Part shown: positions 1 through 11,112 of the stretch, one piece after another
Layout: each line of letters opens with the position of its first letter
How positions within the stretch are numbered: position 1 is the first letter of the stretch
Source: CALWZE01 sp036644375
GTDB lineage: Bacteria > Bacillota > Clostridia > Oscillospirales > Ruminococcaceae
Direction: 5' to 3'
Length of the DNA: 28,310 nucleotides
Assembly: GCA_036644375.1 (NCBI GenBank)
Contig: JAVXQD010000029.1
Coordinates: 1 to 28,310 of the forward strand
Program-made: the position numbers and the translations under genes
The notes under the pieces: model-generated
What the model was told of the DNA's origin: nothing
The model's database searches: none
What the model saw: the letters and a program-made list of their open reading frames with translations, nothing else

Positions 1-1535
1 CTTGCTTTTTTCAGGCGATCGTCTTTTATGCGAAGCCCGAGCGGGATAAGACCGGACGAATTCGTTGAAAGGCGGTCACAGATAAGCATGTCGCGCAAAA
101 CAGAGGGGTCAACGCCTGTTGTATGATTGAAAAAGTCAAATATAAGCATGGTGTAGCAGTCAAGAGAAATTCGCTCGGATTCCTCGCTTACCCTGCTTCC
201 GAATTCATCAAACAGTCGAAACGGCGAATAACCTGTTGAAAACAAAAGATATTCCGCAGTTCGCCTAAACCGTCCGCTGTTTCCGATACGGTCAAGCGCA
301 TCCTCAATCAGATGCAGGCGATGTAGCTCAGCGGCGCAAATCCACGGAGTGGACATAACCTCATATGGTGGGATTTGCGAGAACTCACATGGAAAATCCA
401 GTGGCTGCTCACGCATATCGGCTCCGTGCAGGAGCTTTAAAAATCCGAGCTGAAGCATATGGGGTTTAAGGTTGTAGGCAATATTGAAGCTCTGTTCAAA
501 GCTTATTATATCCTCGTGCGGCAGACCCGCAATGAGGTCTATGTGAATGTGGATATTGTTGTGAAGAAGCAGCTTTCGAATATTGCTTTTCAGCTTTTCA
601 ATATCCGTTTTCCGATGAATGGCGTCAAGAGTGAGCGGGTTAAAGCTTTGGAGTCCGATTTCAAGTTGAATTGCGCCGACGGGCGCACCGGCAAGCAGAG
701 CAAGGGTGTCTTCATCGAGAATATCTCCCGCAATTTCAAAATGAAAACACACGCCGGATGGAATGGAGCTGCCGTAATTCTCAATTATGAAGCGATACAA
801 TTCAGCAGCGCGCTTTCTGTTTGCGTTGAATGTGCGATCAACAAGCTTTATTGTGCGGGCTCCGCTGCCGGCGAGAAGCAGCAGTTCGCTTTTTGCACGG
901 TCTATATCGAAAAAACGAACGCCGCCGCATCTGCCCGACAGACAGAAAGCACATGAAAAAGGACATCCGCGGCTGGTCTCAAGATATGCTATGCGGCCCC
1001 CGAGAGCCGAGAAAAAATCTTCGGTATACGGAGATGGCGGATCAGAGCGCGATACATACGGCTCTGCAATTGACAGTTCACCGATTTTTCGATGACAGAT
1101 ACCGAGTTCTGCGGGAATGCTGTCCGATTGGCTAATTGCGTTTAACAGGGACGCAAAGGGAAGCTCCCCCTCGCCTGATATTACGTAGTCGATGAGCAGG
1201 TCGTCTGTGAGTACCTGTTCTGCGCAATAGCTGACCTCAGGACCACCGACGACTATGATACATTCGGGAAGTGCGGACTTTATCAGTGCTATAAGCATAT
1301 GAGTCTGCGATATGTTCCAGATGTAGCATGACAATCCGACCAAATCGGGGCTTGCATCAATAATGCGCTTTGCTGCGAGCTTGATGTCCTCATTTATTGT
1401 GCCCTCAATAACGCAAGCCGCGATGCCGTCGCCGCAATATTCGCGCACGCCCGCAAGAAGACACCACGGAGCAAGTGACGAATGGATATATTGTGAATTC
1501 AGCGTGCATATGACTGCGCGCAACAAGTTCTGCAT
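1..1535 (-). CDS. B12-binding domain radical SAM protein, DUF4080-like (partial, C-terminus off the window)
   Basis: I translated this minus-strand frame by hand: it is open for 511 codons from an ATG at 1535 to the window edge, with no stop. Upstream is a GGGGTG ribosome binding site about 4 bases from the ATG. Residues 1-140 look like a cobalamin-binding Rossmann domain (SCYIWN near 70, VVGGPEVS near 95-102, SGEGE at 120-124). The radical SAM cluster motif is C191-x3-C195-x2-C198 in SRGCPFSCAFCLS. The following GRCGGVRFFD and the C-terminal half resemble the DUF4080 family of B12-binding radical SAM proteins. These enzymes cleave S-adenosylmethionine with a 4Fe-4S cluster, and many use cobalamin for methyl transfer. 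The substrate of this subfamily is unknown to me. Confidence is high for the class and low for the function. The gene is monocistronic as far as seen and is divergent from the helicase. Confidence 0.88.
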   Translation of the reverse strand, partial: MQNLLRAVICTLNSQYIHSSLAPWCLLAGVREYCGDGIAACVIEGTINEDIKLAAKRIIDASPDLVGLSCYIWNISQTHMLIALIKSALPECIIVVGGPEVSYCAEQVLTDDLLIDYVISGEGELPFASLLNAISQSDSIPAELGICHRKIGELSIAEPYVSRSDPPSPYTEDFFSALGGRIAYLETSRGCPFSCAFCLSGRCGGVRFFDIDRAKSELLLLAGSGARTIKLVDRTFNANRKRAAELYRFIIENYGSSIPSGVCFHFEIAGDILDEDTLALLAGAPVGAIQLEIGLQSFNPLTLDAIHRKTDIEKLKSNIRKLLLHNNIHIHIDLIAGLPHEDIISFEQSFNIAYNLKPHMLQLGFLKLLHGADMREQPLDFPCEFSQIPPYEVMSTPWICAAELHRLHLIEDALDRIGNSGRFRRTAEYLLFSTGYSPFRLFDEFGSRVSEESERISLDCYTMLIFDFFNHTTGVDPSVLRDMLICDRLSTNSSGLIPLGLRIKDDRLKKA

Positions 1536-1578
1536 TTTGCACCCCGTTAATATAGTGATTCAAATATAGAAATCAGAG

Positions 1579-1616
1579 CAAACTCGCCGAAAACAAATCG
1601 GAATGTTGCGAGTTTG
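1579..1616. other. Hairpin in the radical SAM / helicase intergenic region
   Basis: CAAACTCGC (1579-1587) pairs perfectly with GCGAGTTTG (1608-1616) around a 20-base loop. On the plus strand it is followed shortly by a run of six T (1622-1627), so it resembles a terminator, but no plus-strand gene lies upstream. On the minus strand it would sit in the radical SAM leader. Its function is not known. Confidence 0.4.
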
Positions 1617-1663
1617 GCCGCTTTTTTAAAACAAACAACAAGCAATTTTAAGTAAACAAAAAT

Positions 1664-1672
1664 ATTATATCA
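1664..1672 (-). promoter_or_regulatory. Possible extended -10 promoter for the radical SAM gene
   Basis: Read on the minus strand, this is TGA followed by TATAAT, an extended -10 element. No good -35 is visible upstream. Transcription would start near 1657 and give a leader of about 120 bases that contains the hairpin at 1579-1616. Confidence 0.35.
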
Positions 1673-1710
1673 CAAATCGAACAATTAAAAAGAAAAAAAG
1701 CGAAAAACTA

Positions 1711-1743
1711 TTGACAAGCATGTTATAGTTATTAAGATATAAT
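1711..1743 (+). promoter_or_regulatory. Putative promoter of the DEAD-box helicase gene
   Basis: A perfect TTGACA is present at 1711-1716 and a perfect TATAAT at 1738-1743, but the gap between them is 21 bases, which is too long for a standard promoter. With a 17-base gap the -10 would be the poor AAGATA at 1734. The helicase ATG is at 1799 after AAAAGG. Promoter activity is likely, but the exact -10 is uncertain. Confidence 0.45.
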
Positions 1744-1798
1744 AATAAGTCTAAAAGGGGCGAGAAGAAGTCCTGATTGAGAAAGTAAAAGGTATTTA

Positions 1799-3532
1799 AT
1801 GCTATTCAGCGAATTGAATTTAAGAGAAGAAATATTGCGAGCAGTCGCAGAAATGGGATATGAGCAGGCAACAGATATTCAGGCTCAGACAATACCCTCC
1901 ATTTTGGCGGGCAGTGACGTAACCGGAAAGTCGTCTACCGGAACAGGAAAAACAGCGGCATTTGCGCTTCCGATCGTGCAGATGTGTGCGGAAAATCCGG
2001 ATAAATCATCTGTGCTTATACTATCGCCAACTCGTGAGCTTGCGGTGCAGACGGCGGAGGAATTCAGAAAATTTTCAAAATACGTCGCAGGTGTGCCGAC
2101 TGTGACAGTATACGGCGGAGCGCCTATGGACAGCCAGATAAGAGGGCTGCGCACCGCGAAAATCGTCATCGGAACGCCGGGAAGAATAATGGATCATCTG
2201 CGTCGCAAAACCCTCAAGCTTGACAATCTCAAGATGTTGGTTTTGGATGAAGCGGACGAAATGCTCAATATGGGATTCATTGACGATATACGCACCATTC
2301 TGGAAACCGCGCCTACCGAGCGGCAGACAGTTCTGTTTTCGGCAACGATGCCAAAGGCAATCCTCGATATCACAAAGGAATTTCAAAAAGACCCTGTGAT
2401 GGTGAGTGTTGACACTGGTATGCGCACGGCGGAGAATATTCATCAGAGCTTTTACAATATTCCGCAGGCAGGAAAGATCGATGCACTGAAGCTCTTGCTT
2501 GAATTTCACAGACCGACCCGCAGCTTGATTTTTTGCAATACAAAAAAAATGGTTGATGAGCTTTGTCAGACACTGTGCGATGCAGGGTTTAAGGCAGTCG
2601 GAATTCACGGTGACCTGAAGCAGAGCCAGCGCCAGACCGTTATGAATGATTTTAAAAGAGGACGCAGCAATGTGATGATTGCGACAGATGTCGCGGCGCG
2701 CGGAATTGACGTCGAGAATATCGAGGCAGTGTTCAACTATGATATTCCTCAGGAGTATGAATACTATATCCATCGCATCGGAAGAACTGCAAGAGCAGGA
2801 CGCGAGGGAGCGAGCTATACGCTTGTTGCAAACCGCACACAGCTCATGCGCGTGCGTGAAATTGAGCGGTATGTAAAAGCGCCTATCGAAGAAAAAAGTG
2901 TGCCGAGCCTCGAGAGCATTGCAGAAAAGCGAATGACCACATTTGCCGACGAGCTTTTGGAGACGCTGAACGACGGCGTTGATGACGGATGGCGCAGCTT
3001 TGTCGATGAGCTGGTTGAAAAGGGTAATGACGCCGCAGATATAGCGGCTATACTCTGTGCCCAGAGATTTAAAAAGAACACGAGGCTTGTCAACGTGCGC
3101 AATGTTGCGAGCATGGGCGGAGGAAGCAAAAGACCTCAGACAGGATATGCTCAGACCGCATATTCGTCAAATGGAAAAACATGGGTTCGCGTAAATATCG
3201 GTTCTAACGAAAAAATCGGACCGAACTTTATTGTCGGAGCAGTTATTGAGGGCGCGGATTTGCCCAAGGCTGCCATCGGGAAAATTAATATTTTTTCCGA
3301 CTATACCGATATCGAGCTCTCGCAGGAGGATGCAAGACAGGTTTTGAACCAGATGCAGAACACAAAGATTAAAGGAAAGACCGTTACCTTTGAATTTGTG
3401 AATGCTTCATCGCAAAACAAGAATAAAGCCTTTGATCAGCAAAAAGGAGGCGGAAGATTTGAACGCAGAGACAGTCGCCCGCATCAGCGAACTTTCAAGG
3501 AAAAGCCGCACGGAGCAAGGACTCACAGATAG
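1799..3532 (+). CDS. deaD: DEAD-box ATP-dependent RNA helicase with DbpA-type RNA-binding domain (DeaD/CshA-like)
   Basis: This 577-residue protein carries the full helicase motif set: Walker A STGTGKT (46-52), PTREL (78-82), TPGR (126-129), DEAD (150-153), SAT (181-183), ATDVAARGID (295-304) and HRIGRTARAG (325-334). Residues about 461-535 match the DbpA RNA-binding domain, and the tail is basic and Gly/Arg-rich. Such proteins unwind structured RNA during ribosome assembly and mRNA decay, often in the cold. The start is the ATG at 1799, preceded by AAAAGG. The last 74 bases overlap the next gene in another frame. It could equally be named cshA; the symbol only marks the family. Confidence 0.93.
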   Translation: MLFSELNLREEILRAVAEMGYEQATDIQAQTIPSILAGSDVTGKSSTGTGKTAAFALPIVQMCAENPDKSSVLILSPTRELAVQTAEEFRKFSKYVAGVPTVTVYGGAPMDSQIRGLRTAKIVIGTPGRIMDHLRRKTLKLDNLKMLVLDEADEMLNMGFIDDIRTILETAPTERQTVLFSATMPKAILDITKEFQKDPVMVSVDTGMRTAENIHQSFYNIPQAGKIDALKLLLEFHRPTRSLIFCNTKKMVDELCQTLCDAGFKAVGIHGDLKQSQRQTVMNDFKRGRSNVMIATDVAARGIDVENIEAVFNYDIPQEYEYYIHRIGRTARAGREGASYTLVANRTQLMRVREIERYVKAPIEEKSVPSLESIAEKRMTTFADELLETLNDGVDDGWRSFVDELVEKGNDAADIAAILCAQRFKKNTRLVNVRNVASMGGGSKRPQTGYAQTAYSSNGKTWVRVNIGSNEKIGPNFIVGAVIEGADLPKAAIGKINIFSDYTDIELSQEDARQVLNQMQNTKIKGKTVTFEFVNASSQNKNKAFDQQKGGGRFERRDSRPHQRTFKEKPHGARTHR

Positions 3533-3665
3533 CGAAAAAGCGGAGCAGGCAGCACTCAGAGCTGAATATCTCACTGCGGTAACCGGAAATTTCAAGGCTC
3601 AGCTTGAAAATGTTGAGATTATTGAACCGGACGGTAAAAAATCAAAACTGAAAAAGAAAAAATAA
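3459..3665 (+). CDS. YnzC/DUF896 family small protein
   Basis: This is a small soluble protein of about 68 residues. The core (ARISELSRKS, then QGLTDSEKAEQAALRAEYL and GNFKAQLENVEI) matches the DUF896 family, known from B. subtilis YnzC, which forms a short helical hairpin. Its function is unknown; some Bacillus members are under SOS control. The start is chosen at the TTG at 3459 because a perfect AAGGAGG lies at 3444-3450, 8 bases upstream. An ATG at 3402 in the same frame has no binding site. The gene therefore starts inside the helicase gene and is probably cotranscribed with it. It ends with a Lys-rich tail just before a terminator. Confidence 0.85.
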   Translation: MNAETVARISELSRKSRTEQGLTDSEKAEQAALRAEYLTAVTGNFKAQLENVEIIEPDGKKSKLKKKK

Positions 3666-3670
3666 TGCCG

Positions 3671-3716
3671 AAAGCATCTGACTTACCCCAAATGGGGGAG
3701 GTTTGATGCTTTTTTA
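3671..3716 (+). terminator. Rho-independent terminator after helicase-DUF896
   Basis: AAAGCATC (3671-3678) pairs with GATGCTTT (3705-3712), with an inner CCCC-AAAT-GGGG stem. It is followed by a run of T through 3716. It lies 5 bases after the DUF896 stop codon. Confidence 0.88.
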
Positions 3717-3863
3717 TTTATAATCGAGCGGACGTTGATGTTGATGAGGATTCGAAGACAAAGCCCATTTTGTTTGCGCGAGACCGTACCGCACTCCGAA
3801 TAAATTGGAGCTGAGCTATAAAATAAGGAACAAAAGCAGGCGAAAGATTGTAGGAATTTACAT

Positions 3864-3892
3864 TTGACAAACGGGGTATCTTACTCTAAAAT
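3864..3892 (+). promoter_or_regulatory. Promoter of the pyr operon
   Basis: TTGACA at 3864-3869, a 17-base spacer and TAAAAT at 3887-3892 make a near-consensus sigmaA promoter. The expected start near 3899 leaves only about 23 bases of leader before the pyrC ATG. That leader contains AGGAGG (3910-3915) and has no room for a PyrR-type antiterminator/terminator. Confidence 0.85.
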
Positions 3893-3922
3893 TAATAAGG
3901 TTAAGCTATAGGAGGAAAACGT

Positions 3923-5172
3923 ATGGGAATTTTATTGTCGGGCGGCAGGGTTTACACAAAATCGGCGTTTCATCGTCTTGATGTTGCCATTGACAATGGC
4001 CGTATTATTTCCCTATCTCCAAACGTTCCCCAAAGCGGATTTACACGTATTTTTGATTTTAATAATTGTTTTATTGTTCCGGGCTTTGTTGATGTTCATG
4101 TGCATCTTCGAGAGCCCGGTTTTTGTTATAAGGAGACAATAAAGACAGGAACGCTTGCGGCGGCGAGGGGCGGATATACGACAGTATGTACAATGCCCAA
4201 TCTCTCACCGCCTCCGGACAGTACGGAAAATCTGCAGGTTCAGCTTGATGCGATAGCGCTTGATGCGAGAATCGGGGTGATTCCCTGCGGGTGTATCACA
4301 ATGGGTGAGCGCGGAGACGAGCTTTCGGATATGGAGGGGCTTGCGCCATATGTGTTCGGATTTTCGGACGACGGACGCGGAGTTCAGAGCGAGAGCATAA
4401 TGCTTGCGGCGATGAAAAAAGCAAAAAGCCTCAATAAACCGATTATAGCGCACTGCGAGGACAATTCGCTTCTCGGAGGGTCGGCGATACACGCGGGTGA
4501 ATATGCCGCGCGCTTTGGTCTAAAGGGGATTACAAGCGAGAGCGAGTACAGGCAGATCGAGAGGGATTTGAATCTTGTTGCAAAGACGGGCTGCCGATAC
4601 CACATCTGTCACATATCAACAAGAGAAAGCGTTAATATTATTCGCGAGGCGAAAAAAGACGGACTCCCGATAACCTGTGAAACCGCTCCGCATTACCTTG
4701 TGCTATGCGACGCCGATTTGCGCGACGATGGGCGGTTCAAGATGAATCCACCGCTGCGCTCGAGGCGGGATCAAAATGCGCTGCTCGAGGGATTGACAGA
4801 TGGAACAATTGATGTTATCGCGACCGACCATGCCCCGCATTCCGCAGAGGAAAAGTCAAAGGGGCTTAAGGGCAGCCTTATGGGGATTGTCGGGCTTGAA
4901 ACCGCTTTTTCGGTGCTTTACACAGAGCTTGTGCAAAAGGGAGTATTGACGCTTGAGTCTCTGGTTGAAAAAATGGCGGTCAATCCGCGAAAAATTTTCG
5001 GATTGGGCGGCGGGATAGAGTGCGGGGAAAAAGCCGATATTACGGTTATCAATACTGCTGCGGCATATAAAATAGACAGCTCGCGTTTTCTTTCTATGGG
5101 CAAGTCGACACCGTTTGACGGAAAAAATGTTAAAGGTGACATCGCAATGACGATATATAACGGAGGAATTGT

Positions 5173-5200
<28 letters not shown>
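3923..5200 (+). CDS. pyrC: Dihydroorotase (class I)
   Basis: This 425-residue cytosolic zinc amidohydrolase cyclises N-carbamoyl-L-aspartate to dihydroorotate, the third step of UMP synthesis. Metal ligands are visible: HVHLREPG with H59 and H61, FSDDGRG at 147-153, AHCED with H177, HICHIS with H230, and ATDHAPHS with D302. The MPN signature (91-93) marks class I, as in Bacillus PyrC. The start is supported by AGGAGG 7 bases upstream. It is the first gene of the nine-gene operon, and its last 28 bases overlap carA, which suggests translational coupling. An allantoinase or hydantoinase is unlikely given the context. Confidence 0.95.
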
Positions 5201-6266
<1,066 letters not shown>

Positions 6267-6267
<1 letters not shown>

Positions 6268-9200
6268 TGCCAAAACGCACAGATATAAAGAAGATACTTG
6301 TTATAGGCTCGGGTCCTATTGTCATAGGGCAGGCGGCTGAGTTTGACTATGCGGGCACGCAGGCATGTCTTGCGCTTCGGGAAGAGGGATATCAGGTGAT
6401 TTTGGTCAATTCCAATCCCGCAACAATTATGACCGACACCAATATCGCCGATAAAATTTATATGGAGCCGCTGACGCTCGAATATGTCGCGAAAATTTTG
6501 AGATATGAGCGTCCTGACGCAATACTGCCGGGACTCGGTGGGCAGACCGGTCTGAATCTCGCCGCCCAGCTTTACCGCAAGGGAGTTTTGCAGGAATGCG
6601 GGGTTGAAATACTCGGTACGAGCTTTGACAGTATTGACCGTGCGGAGGACAGAGAGAGATTCAAGGAGCTGTGCCAGCAGCTCGGCGAGCCGGTTCTCCC
6701 CTCAATAATCGCACACACTATTGAGGAGGGCGCAAGCGCCGCCGCCGAGATAGGGTACCCTGTTGTGCTGCGCCCTGCCTTTACGCTCGGAGGAACAGGC
6801 GGTGGTTTTGCCGATGATGAAACGGAGCTGCGCGAAATGATGAAGCATGCGCTTAAGCTCTCGCCGACGCACCAGGTGCTTGTGGAGAAGAGCATAAAGG
6901 GATACAAAGAAATTGAATATGAAGTTATACGCGATGCAAATGATACCGCAATTACTATATGCAACATGGAAAACCTCGATCCCGTAGGTATACACACGGG
7001 GGATTCAATCGTTGTCGCGCCGAGCCAGACACTTACGAACAAGGAATACCATATGCTTCGGGACAGTGCGCTGAAAATTATTCGCGAGCTGAAAATTGAG
7101 GGCGGCTGCAACGTGCAGTTTGCACTTGACCCGTTTTCTTTTCAGTATTTTCTGATTGAGGTCAATCCTCGTGTTTCGCGCTCGTCCGCGCTCGCTTCAA
7201 AGGCGAGCGGCTATCCGATAGCCCGCGTTTCAGCCAAGGTTGCGACAGGTCTGCATCTTGATGAGATACGCATTGCAAATACCCCCGCCTCATTTGAACC
7301 TGCTCTCGACTATATCGTGACAAAAATCGCCAGATTTCCATTTGACAAATTTGCCTCCGCCTCAAACAAGCTCTCGACACAGATGAAGGCGACAGGTGAG
7401 GTTATGAGCATCGGCAGAACCTTTGAGGAGAGTCTGCTCAAAGCAATCCGCTCACTTGAGACGGGAGCCTGCCATCTGTATATGAAAAAGTTTGACGACA
7501 AGTCGACGCGCGAGCTTTTAAATTATATCGTTGACGGCACCGATGACAGGCTGTTTGCGATTGCGCAGCTTATCCGCAAGGGCACCGATCTCGGACTTAT
7601 CAATACCAAGACGAAAATAGACATGTTCTTTTTGTATAAAATAAGGAACATCGTGCTCTTTGAAAAAGAGCTTGCGGAGAATATAAAGGACGAGGATACT
7701 CTCAAAGCTGCGAAAAGGCTCGGGGTGTCGGATGAATATATCGGCATGTGCTGGGATATGAGCGAATCCGAAGTGTTTGTGATGCGGAAAAATCTCGGAG
7801 TTATGCCGGTTTACAAAATGATAGATACCTGCGCAAGCGAATTTGACAGCTATGTGCCATACTTTTACTCCACCTATGAGGAGGAAAATGAGTCGATAGT
7901 CAGCGATAAGGAAAAAATAATTGTTCTCGGCTCAGGACCAATCAGAATAGGTCAGGGTGTGGAGTTTGATTATTCGACTGTACATGCGGTCTGGACAATC
8001 CGAGATGCGGGCTATGAGGCGATTGTCATCAATAACAATCCCGAGACGGTATCCACAGACTACACTACGAGCGATAAGCTCTATTTCGAGCCGCTTGCAG
8101 TAGAGGATGTGATGAATATCATAACACTCGAAAATCCAATGGGCGTCGTGGTATCGCTGGGCGGTCAGACCGCAATAAATCTGTGTGAACCGCTCACTAA
8201 GCTCGGAGTTCCGATTATAGGAACGGCAAACGAGGCGATAGACCGCGCCGAAAATCGCGATTCGTTTGAAAAAATCATGAATAAGCTGGAAATACCGCAG
8301 CCGAACGGAAAAGCCGTAACGGATATAGATTCGGGTGTGAGGGCCGCCGAGAAAATCGGTTATCCGGTACTTGTGCGTCCGAGCTACGTGCTTGGCGGGC
8401 GCGGAATGCAGGTTGTTAACAGCGAGCAGTCACTCAGACGATATTTGCAGACAGCGGTTGAAATAGATGAGAGCAGACCGGTGCTCGTCGATAAATATAT
8501 CACGGGCAAGGAGCTTGAGACCGACGCGATATGCGACGGAACCGATGTGTTTTTGCCGGGAATCATGCAGCACGTCGAGAGAACTGGAATCCATTCGGGA
8601 GACAGCATAAGCGTGTACCCGACATTCAGCATCAGCGAAAAGGTAAAGCAGACTATAGTTGATTATACCGTAAGACTCGGACTCGGAATCGGCATAAGGG
8701 GTTTATACAACATTCAGTTCATCGTGGATCCGAATGAGGATGTTTATGTAATTGAGGTAAACCCACGCTCAAGCCGCACAGTTCCTTTTATCTCAAAATC
8801 GTCAGGATATTCTCTCGCGGATATCGCGACAAGGGTTATGCTCGGACACTCTCTCAAAGCGCAGGGTATAACCGTGACCATGCCTATGCAGAAAGACAAA
8901 TGGTTTGTCAAAGCGCCTGCATTCAGCTTTTCAAAAATTCGCGGAGCCGATGCGTACCTGTCGCCCGAAATGAAGTCGACTGGAGAGGCAATCGGATATG
9001 ACAAATCCCTCACCCGCGCGCTGTACAAGGCGTTGCAGTCGTCGGGAATGAACGTGGCAAACTATGGCACGATTCTGGTAACAATAGCGGATAAGGACAA
9101 GCAGCGCGCTCTGCCGCTGATCAAACGGTTTTACAATCTCGGCTTCAACATAGAGGCGACGGGGGGCACGGCGGAATTCTTAAAAAGCCACGGAATCCGC

Positions 9201-9449
9201 ACACGCGTGAAGAAAAAAATCAGCGAGGGCAGCGAGGAAATTCTCGACTCGCTGCGCAAAGGCTATGTGAGCTATGTGATAAACACAAAGGATCTGGACT
9301 CGGAAAGTCAGGATTCGGACGGCTTTGAAATTCGCCGCTGTGCAGTTGAAAACAATGTCACGATGTTCACTGCGCTCGAGACTGTCGATGTGCTGCTCGA
9401 TGTGCTCGAGGAGATAACCATCGGAATTTCCACAATAGATTCGGACTGA
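6267..9449 (+). CDS. carB: Carbamoyl-phosphate synthase large subunit
   Basis: This 1060-residue protein makes carbamoyl phosphate from bicarbonate, ammonia and two ATP. It has the expected internal duplication. GSGPIVIGQAAEFDY near residue 14 and GSGPIRIGQGVEFDY near 553 start the two synthase halves. The related DRAEDRERF (about 125) and DRAENRDSF (about 659) lie before the two ATP-grasp domains. An MGS-like allosteric domain occupies roughly 925-1060 (EATGGTAEFL near 960); in known enzymes it binds UMP and other effectors. The length is normal for the family (about 1070). It forms the heterodimer with CarA and is called pyrAB in Bacillus. Confidence 0.97.
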
Positions 9450-9466
9450 TAAAACGGAGGTGTCGA

Positions 9467-10207
9467 ATGCAAAAAACAGTATTTGTGCTCGAGGCTAAAA
9501 GGCAGCTGACATGCGATATATACGAACTGAAATTTTCCGGAGATACAGGGGCGATAACCGCTTGCGGTCAGTTTGTAAATATAGAAATCGAGGGCTGTTA
9601 TCTCAGACGCCCGATATCTGTGTGCGACAGCAAAAGAGGGGAGCTTACCCTAATTTGCCGCACGGTTGGCGAGGGCACCACAAAGCTGTGCGCATCGGAT
9701 ACAGGCGCGAAGTTTGACATGCTCACGGGACTCGGTAACGGCTACAATTTAGAGGAGCACGGAATAAAACCGATTTTAGTGGGTGGCGGAGCGGGTGTCC
9801 CTCCGCTTTACCTGCTTGCCGAGAAGCTGATTGAAGTCGGTGTAAATCCGACTGTGGCGCTCGGCTTCGGCAGGGCTGATGACGTATTTTATGTCGATGA
9901 ATTCAGGGCGCTCGGCTGTACGGTGCTTGTTTCAACGATTGACGGTTTGCTCGGTGACAAGGGACTGGTGACAGATATTATCAAAAAATATGCTTCGGAC
10001 TGCGACTATGTCTTTTGCTGCGGACCCGAACCGATGCTGAAAGCGGTGTACGACCTCGAGCAAATCAAGGGTGGTCAGTTCAGCTTTGAGGAGCGCATGG
10101 GCTGCGGCTTCGGCGCGTGTATGGGCTGCAGCTGCAAAACGAAATACGGCTACAAGCGAATATGCAAGGATGGACCCGTGTTGAAAAAGGAGGAGATTAT
10201 ATGGTAG
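9467..10207 (+). CDS. pyrK: Dihydroorotate dehydrogenase B electron-transfer subunit
   Basis: This 246-residue protein carries electrons from PyrD to NAD+. FAD binding is marked by RRPISVCD (47-54) and the NAD-binding fold by GGGAGVPPLY (106-115). A 2Fe-2S site lies near the C-terminus with C213-x4-C218-x2-C221-x11-C233, the exact spacing of the PyrK family. GGAGG sits before the ATG at 9467. The last seven bases overlap pyrD, consistent with the alpha2beta2 complex the two subunits form. Its presence means orotate synthesis here is linked to NAD+ rather than to quinones or fumarate, as expected in an anaerobe. Confidence 0.95.
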   Translation: MQKTVFVLEAKRQLTCDIYELKFSGDTGAITACGQFVNIEIEGCYLRRPISVCDSKRGELTLICRTVGEGTTKLCASDTGAKFDMLTGLGNGYNLEEHGIKPILVGGGAGVPPLYLLAEKLIEVGVNPTVALGFGRADDVFYVDEFRALGCTVLVSTIDGLLGDKGLVTDIIKKYASDCDYVFCCGPEPMLKAVYDLEQIKGGQFSFEERMGCGFGACMGCSCKTKYGYKRICKDGPVLKKEEIIW

Positions 10208-11112
10208 ATTTATCTGTAAGCCTTTGCGGATTAACAATCGACAACCCGATAATCCCCGCAAGCGGAACCTTCGGTTACGGGCGCGAATTCGCCGAGCTGT
10301 ACGATATAAATATTCTCGGAAGCTTTTCGTTTAAAGGCACGACGCAAGATGCGAGGTTCGGAAACGAAACGCCGCGAATCGCGGAATGTCCATCCGGGAT
10401 GCTCAACGCTGTCGGGCTTCAAAATCCGGGAATTGACAGTGTAATAAACAGCGAAATCCCGAATATAGCCAAAATTTTCCGCAAGCCGGTAATTGCGAAT
10501 ATAAGCGGATTTTCAGTTGAAGAATATGTGGAATGCTGCAAAAAAATTGACAGGCTTCCGCAGGTGGGGATAATAGAAGTAAATATAAGCTGCCCCAACG
10601 TGCACAATGGCGGAATGGCGTTCGGCACAACCTGCGGGGGCGCATCGGAGGTTACAAGAGCGGTGAAAGCTGTGACGACAAAGCCTGTGTTCATGAAGCT
10701 GAGTCCGAATGTCACCGACATTGCGTCAATAGCAAGGGCGTGTGAGCAGGCGGGCGCGGACGGTATAAGCCTCATAAATACGCTGCTCGGAATGCGCGTT
10801 GATATCAAAAAGCGCAAGCCCGTGCTCGCCAATAAAACAGGCGGATATTCGGGTGCTGCGATTTTGCCCGTTGCGCTGAGAATGGTGTATCAGGTGTACG
10901 ATGCGGTAAAAATCCCGATAATGGGGATGGGCGGCGTATCCTGCGCAGAGGATGTTGTCGAGATGATGCTCGCGGGTGCGTCCGCCGTGCAAATAGGCGC
11001 CGCCAACCTCAAAAATCCGTTTGTGTGCAGGGAGATAATCGAAGAGCTGCCCATGCTTTGCGAAAAGCTGAAAATACAAAAACTTAGTGAAATAACAGGA
11101 GGAGCACACTGA
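10201..11112 (+). CDS. pyrD: Dihydroorotate dehydrogenase class 1B catalytic subunit
   Basis: This 303-residue FMN TIM-barrel enzyme oxidises dihydroorotate to orotate. The catalytic base is C131 in NISCPNVHNGG, the class 1 signature. PASGTFGYG (19-27) and the FMN phosphate region (GMGGV, then GASAVQIGAANL) are also present. I start it at the ATG at 10201, which is preceded by AAGGAGGAG. A longer in-frame reading from 10117 only translates the pyrK cysteine region and has no binding site. The stop and the pyrF start share TGATG. Confidence 0.95.
   Translation: MVDLSVSLCGLTIDNPIIPASGTFGYGREFAELYDINILGSFSFKGTTQDARFGNETPRIAECPSGMLNAVGLQNPGIDSVINSEIPNIAKIFRKPVIANISGFSVEEYVECCKKIDRLPQVGIIEVNISCPNVHNGGMAFGTTCGGASEVTRAVKAVTTKPVFMKLSPNVTDIASIARACEQAGADGISLINTLLGMRVDIKKRKPVLANKTGGYSGAAILPVALRMVYQVYDAVKIPIMGMGGVSCAEDVVEMMLAGASAVQIGAANLKNPFVCREIIEELPMLCEKLKIQKLSEITGGAH

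Noticed and set aside
459..1569. Several plus-strand open frames of 68-165 codons in the left 1.5 kb
   Set aside because: They lie opposite the continuous minus-strand radical SAM frame, which has a recognisable domain structure. The plus-strand products resemble nothing and lack binding sites.
2075..2773. Minus-strand open frame of 232 codons inside the helicase gene
   Set aside because: It is a shadow of the conserved DEAD-box gene; its translation has no family features.
3717..3863. PyrR attenuator or riboswitch ahead of pyrC
   Set aside because: The stretch lies upstream of the promoter, has no terminator-antiterminator arrangement, and shows no conserved PyrR anti-antiterminator loop by eye.
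10117..10200. Longer upstream start for pyrD
   Set aside because: It would overlap the pyrK iron-sulfur region by about 90 bases and has no binding site, while the ATG at 10201 has a strong one and matches the family start.
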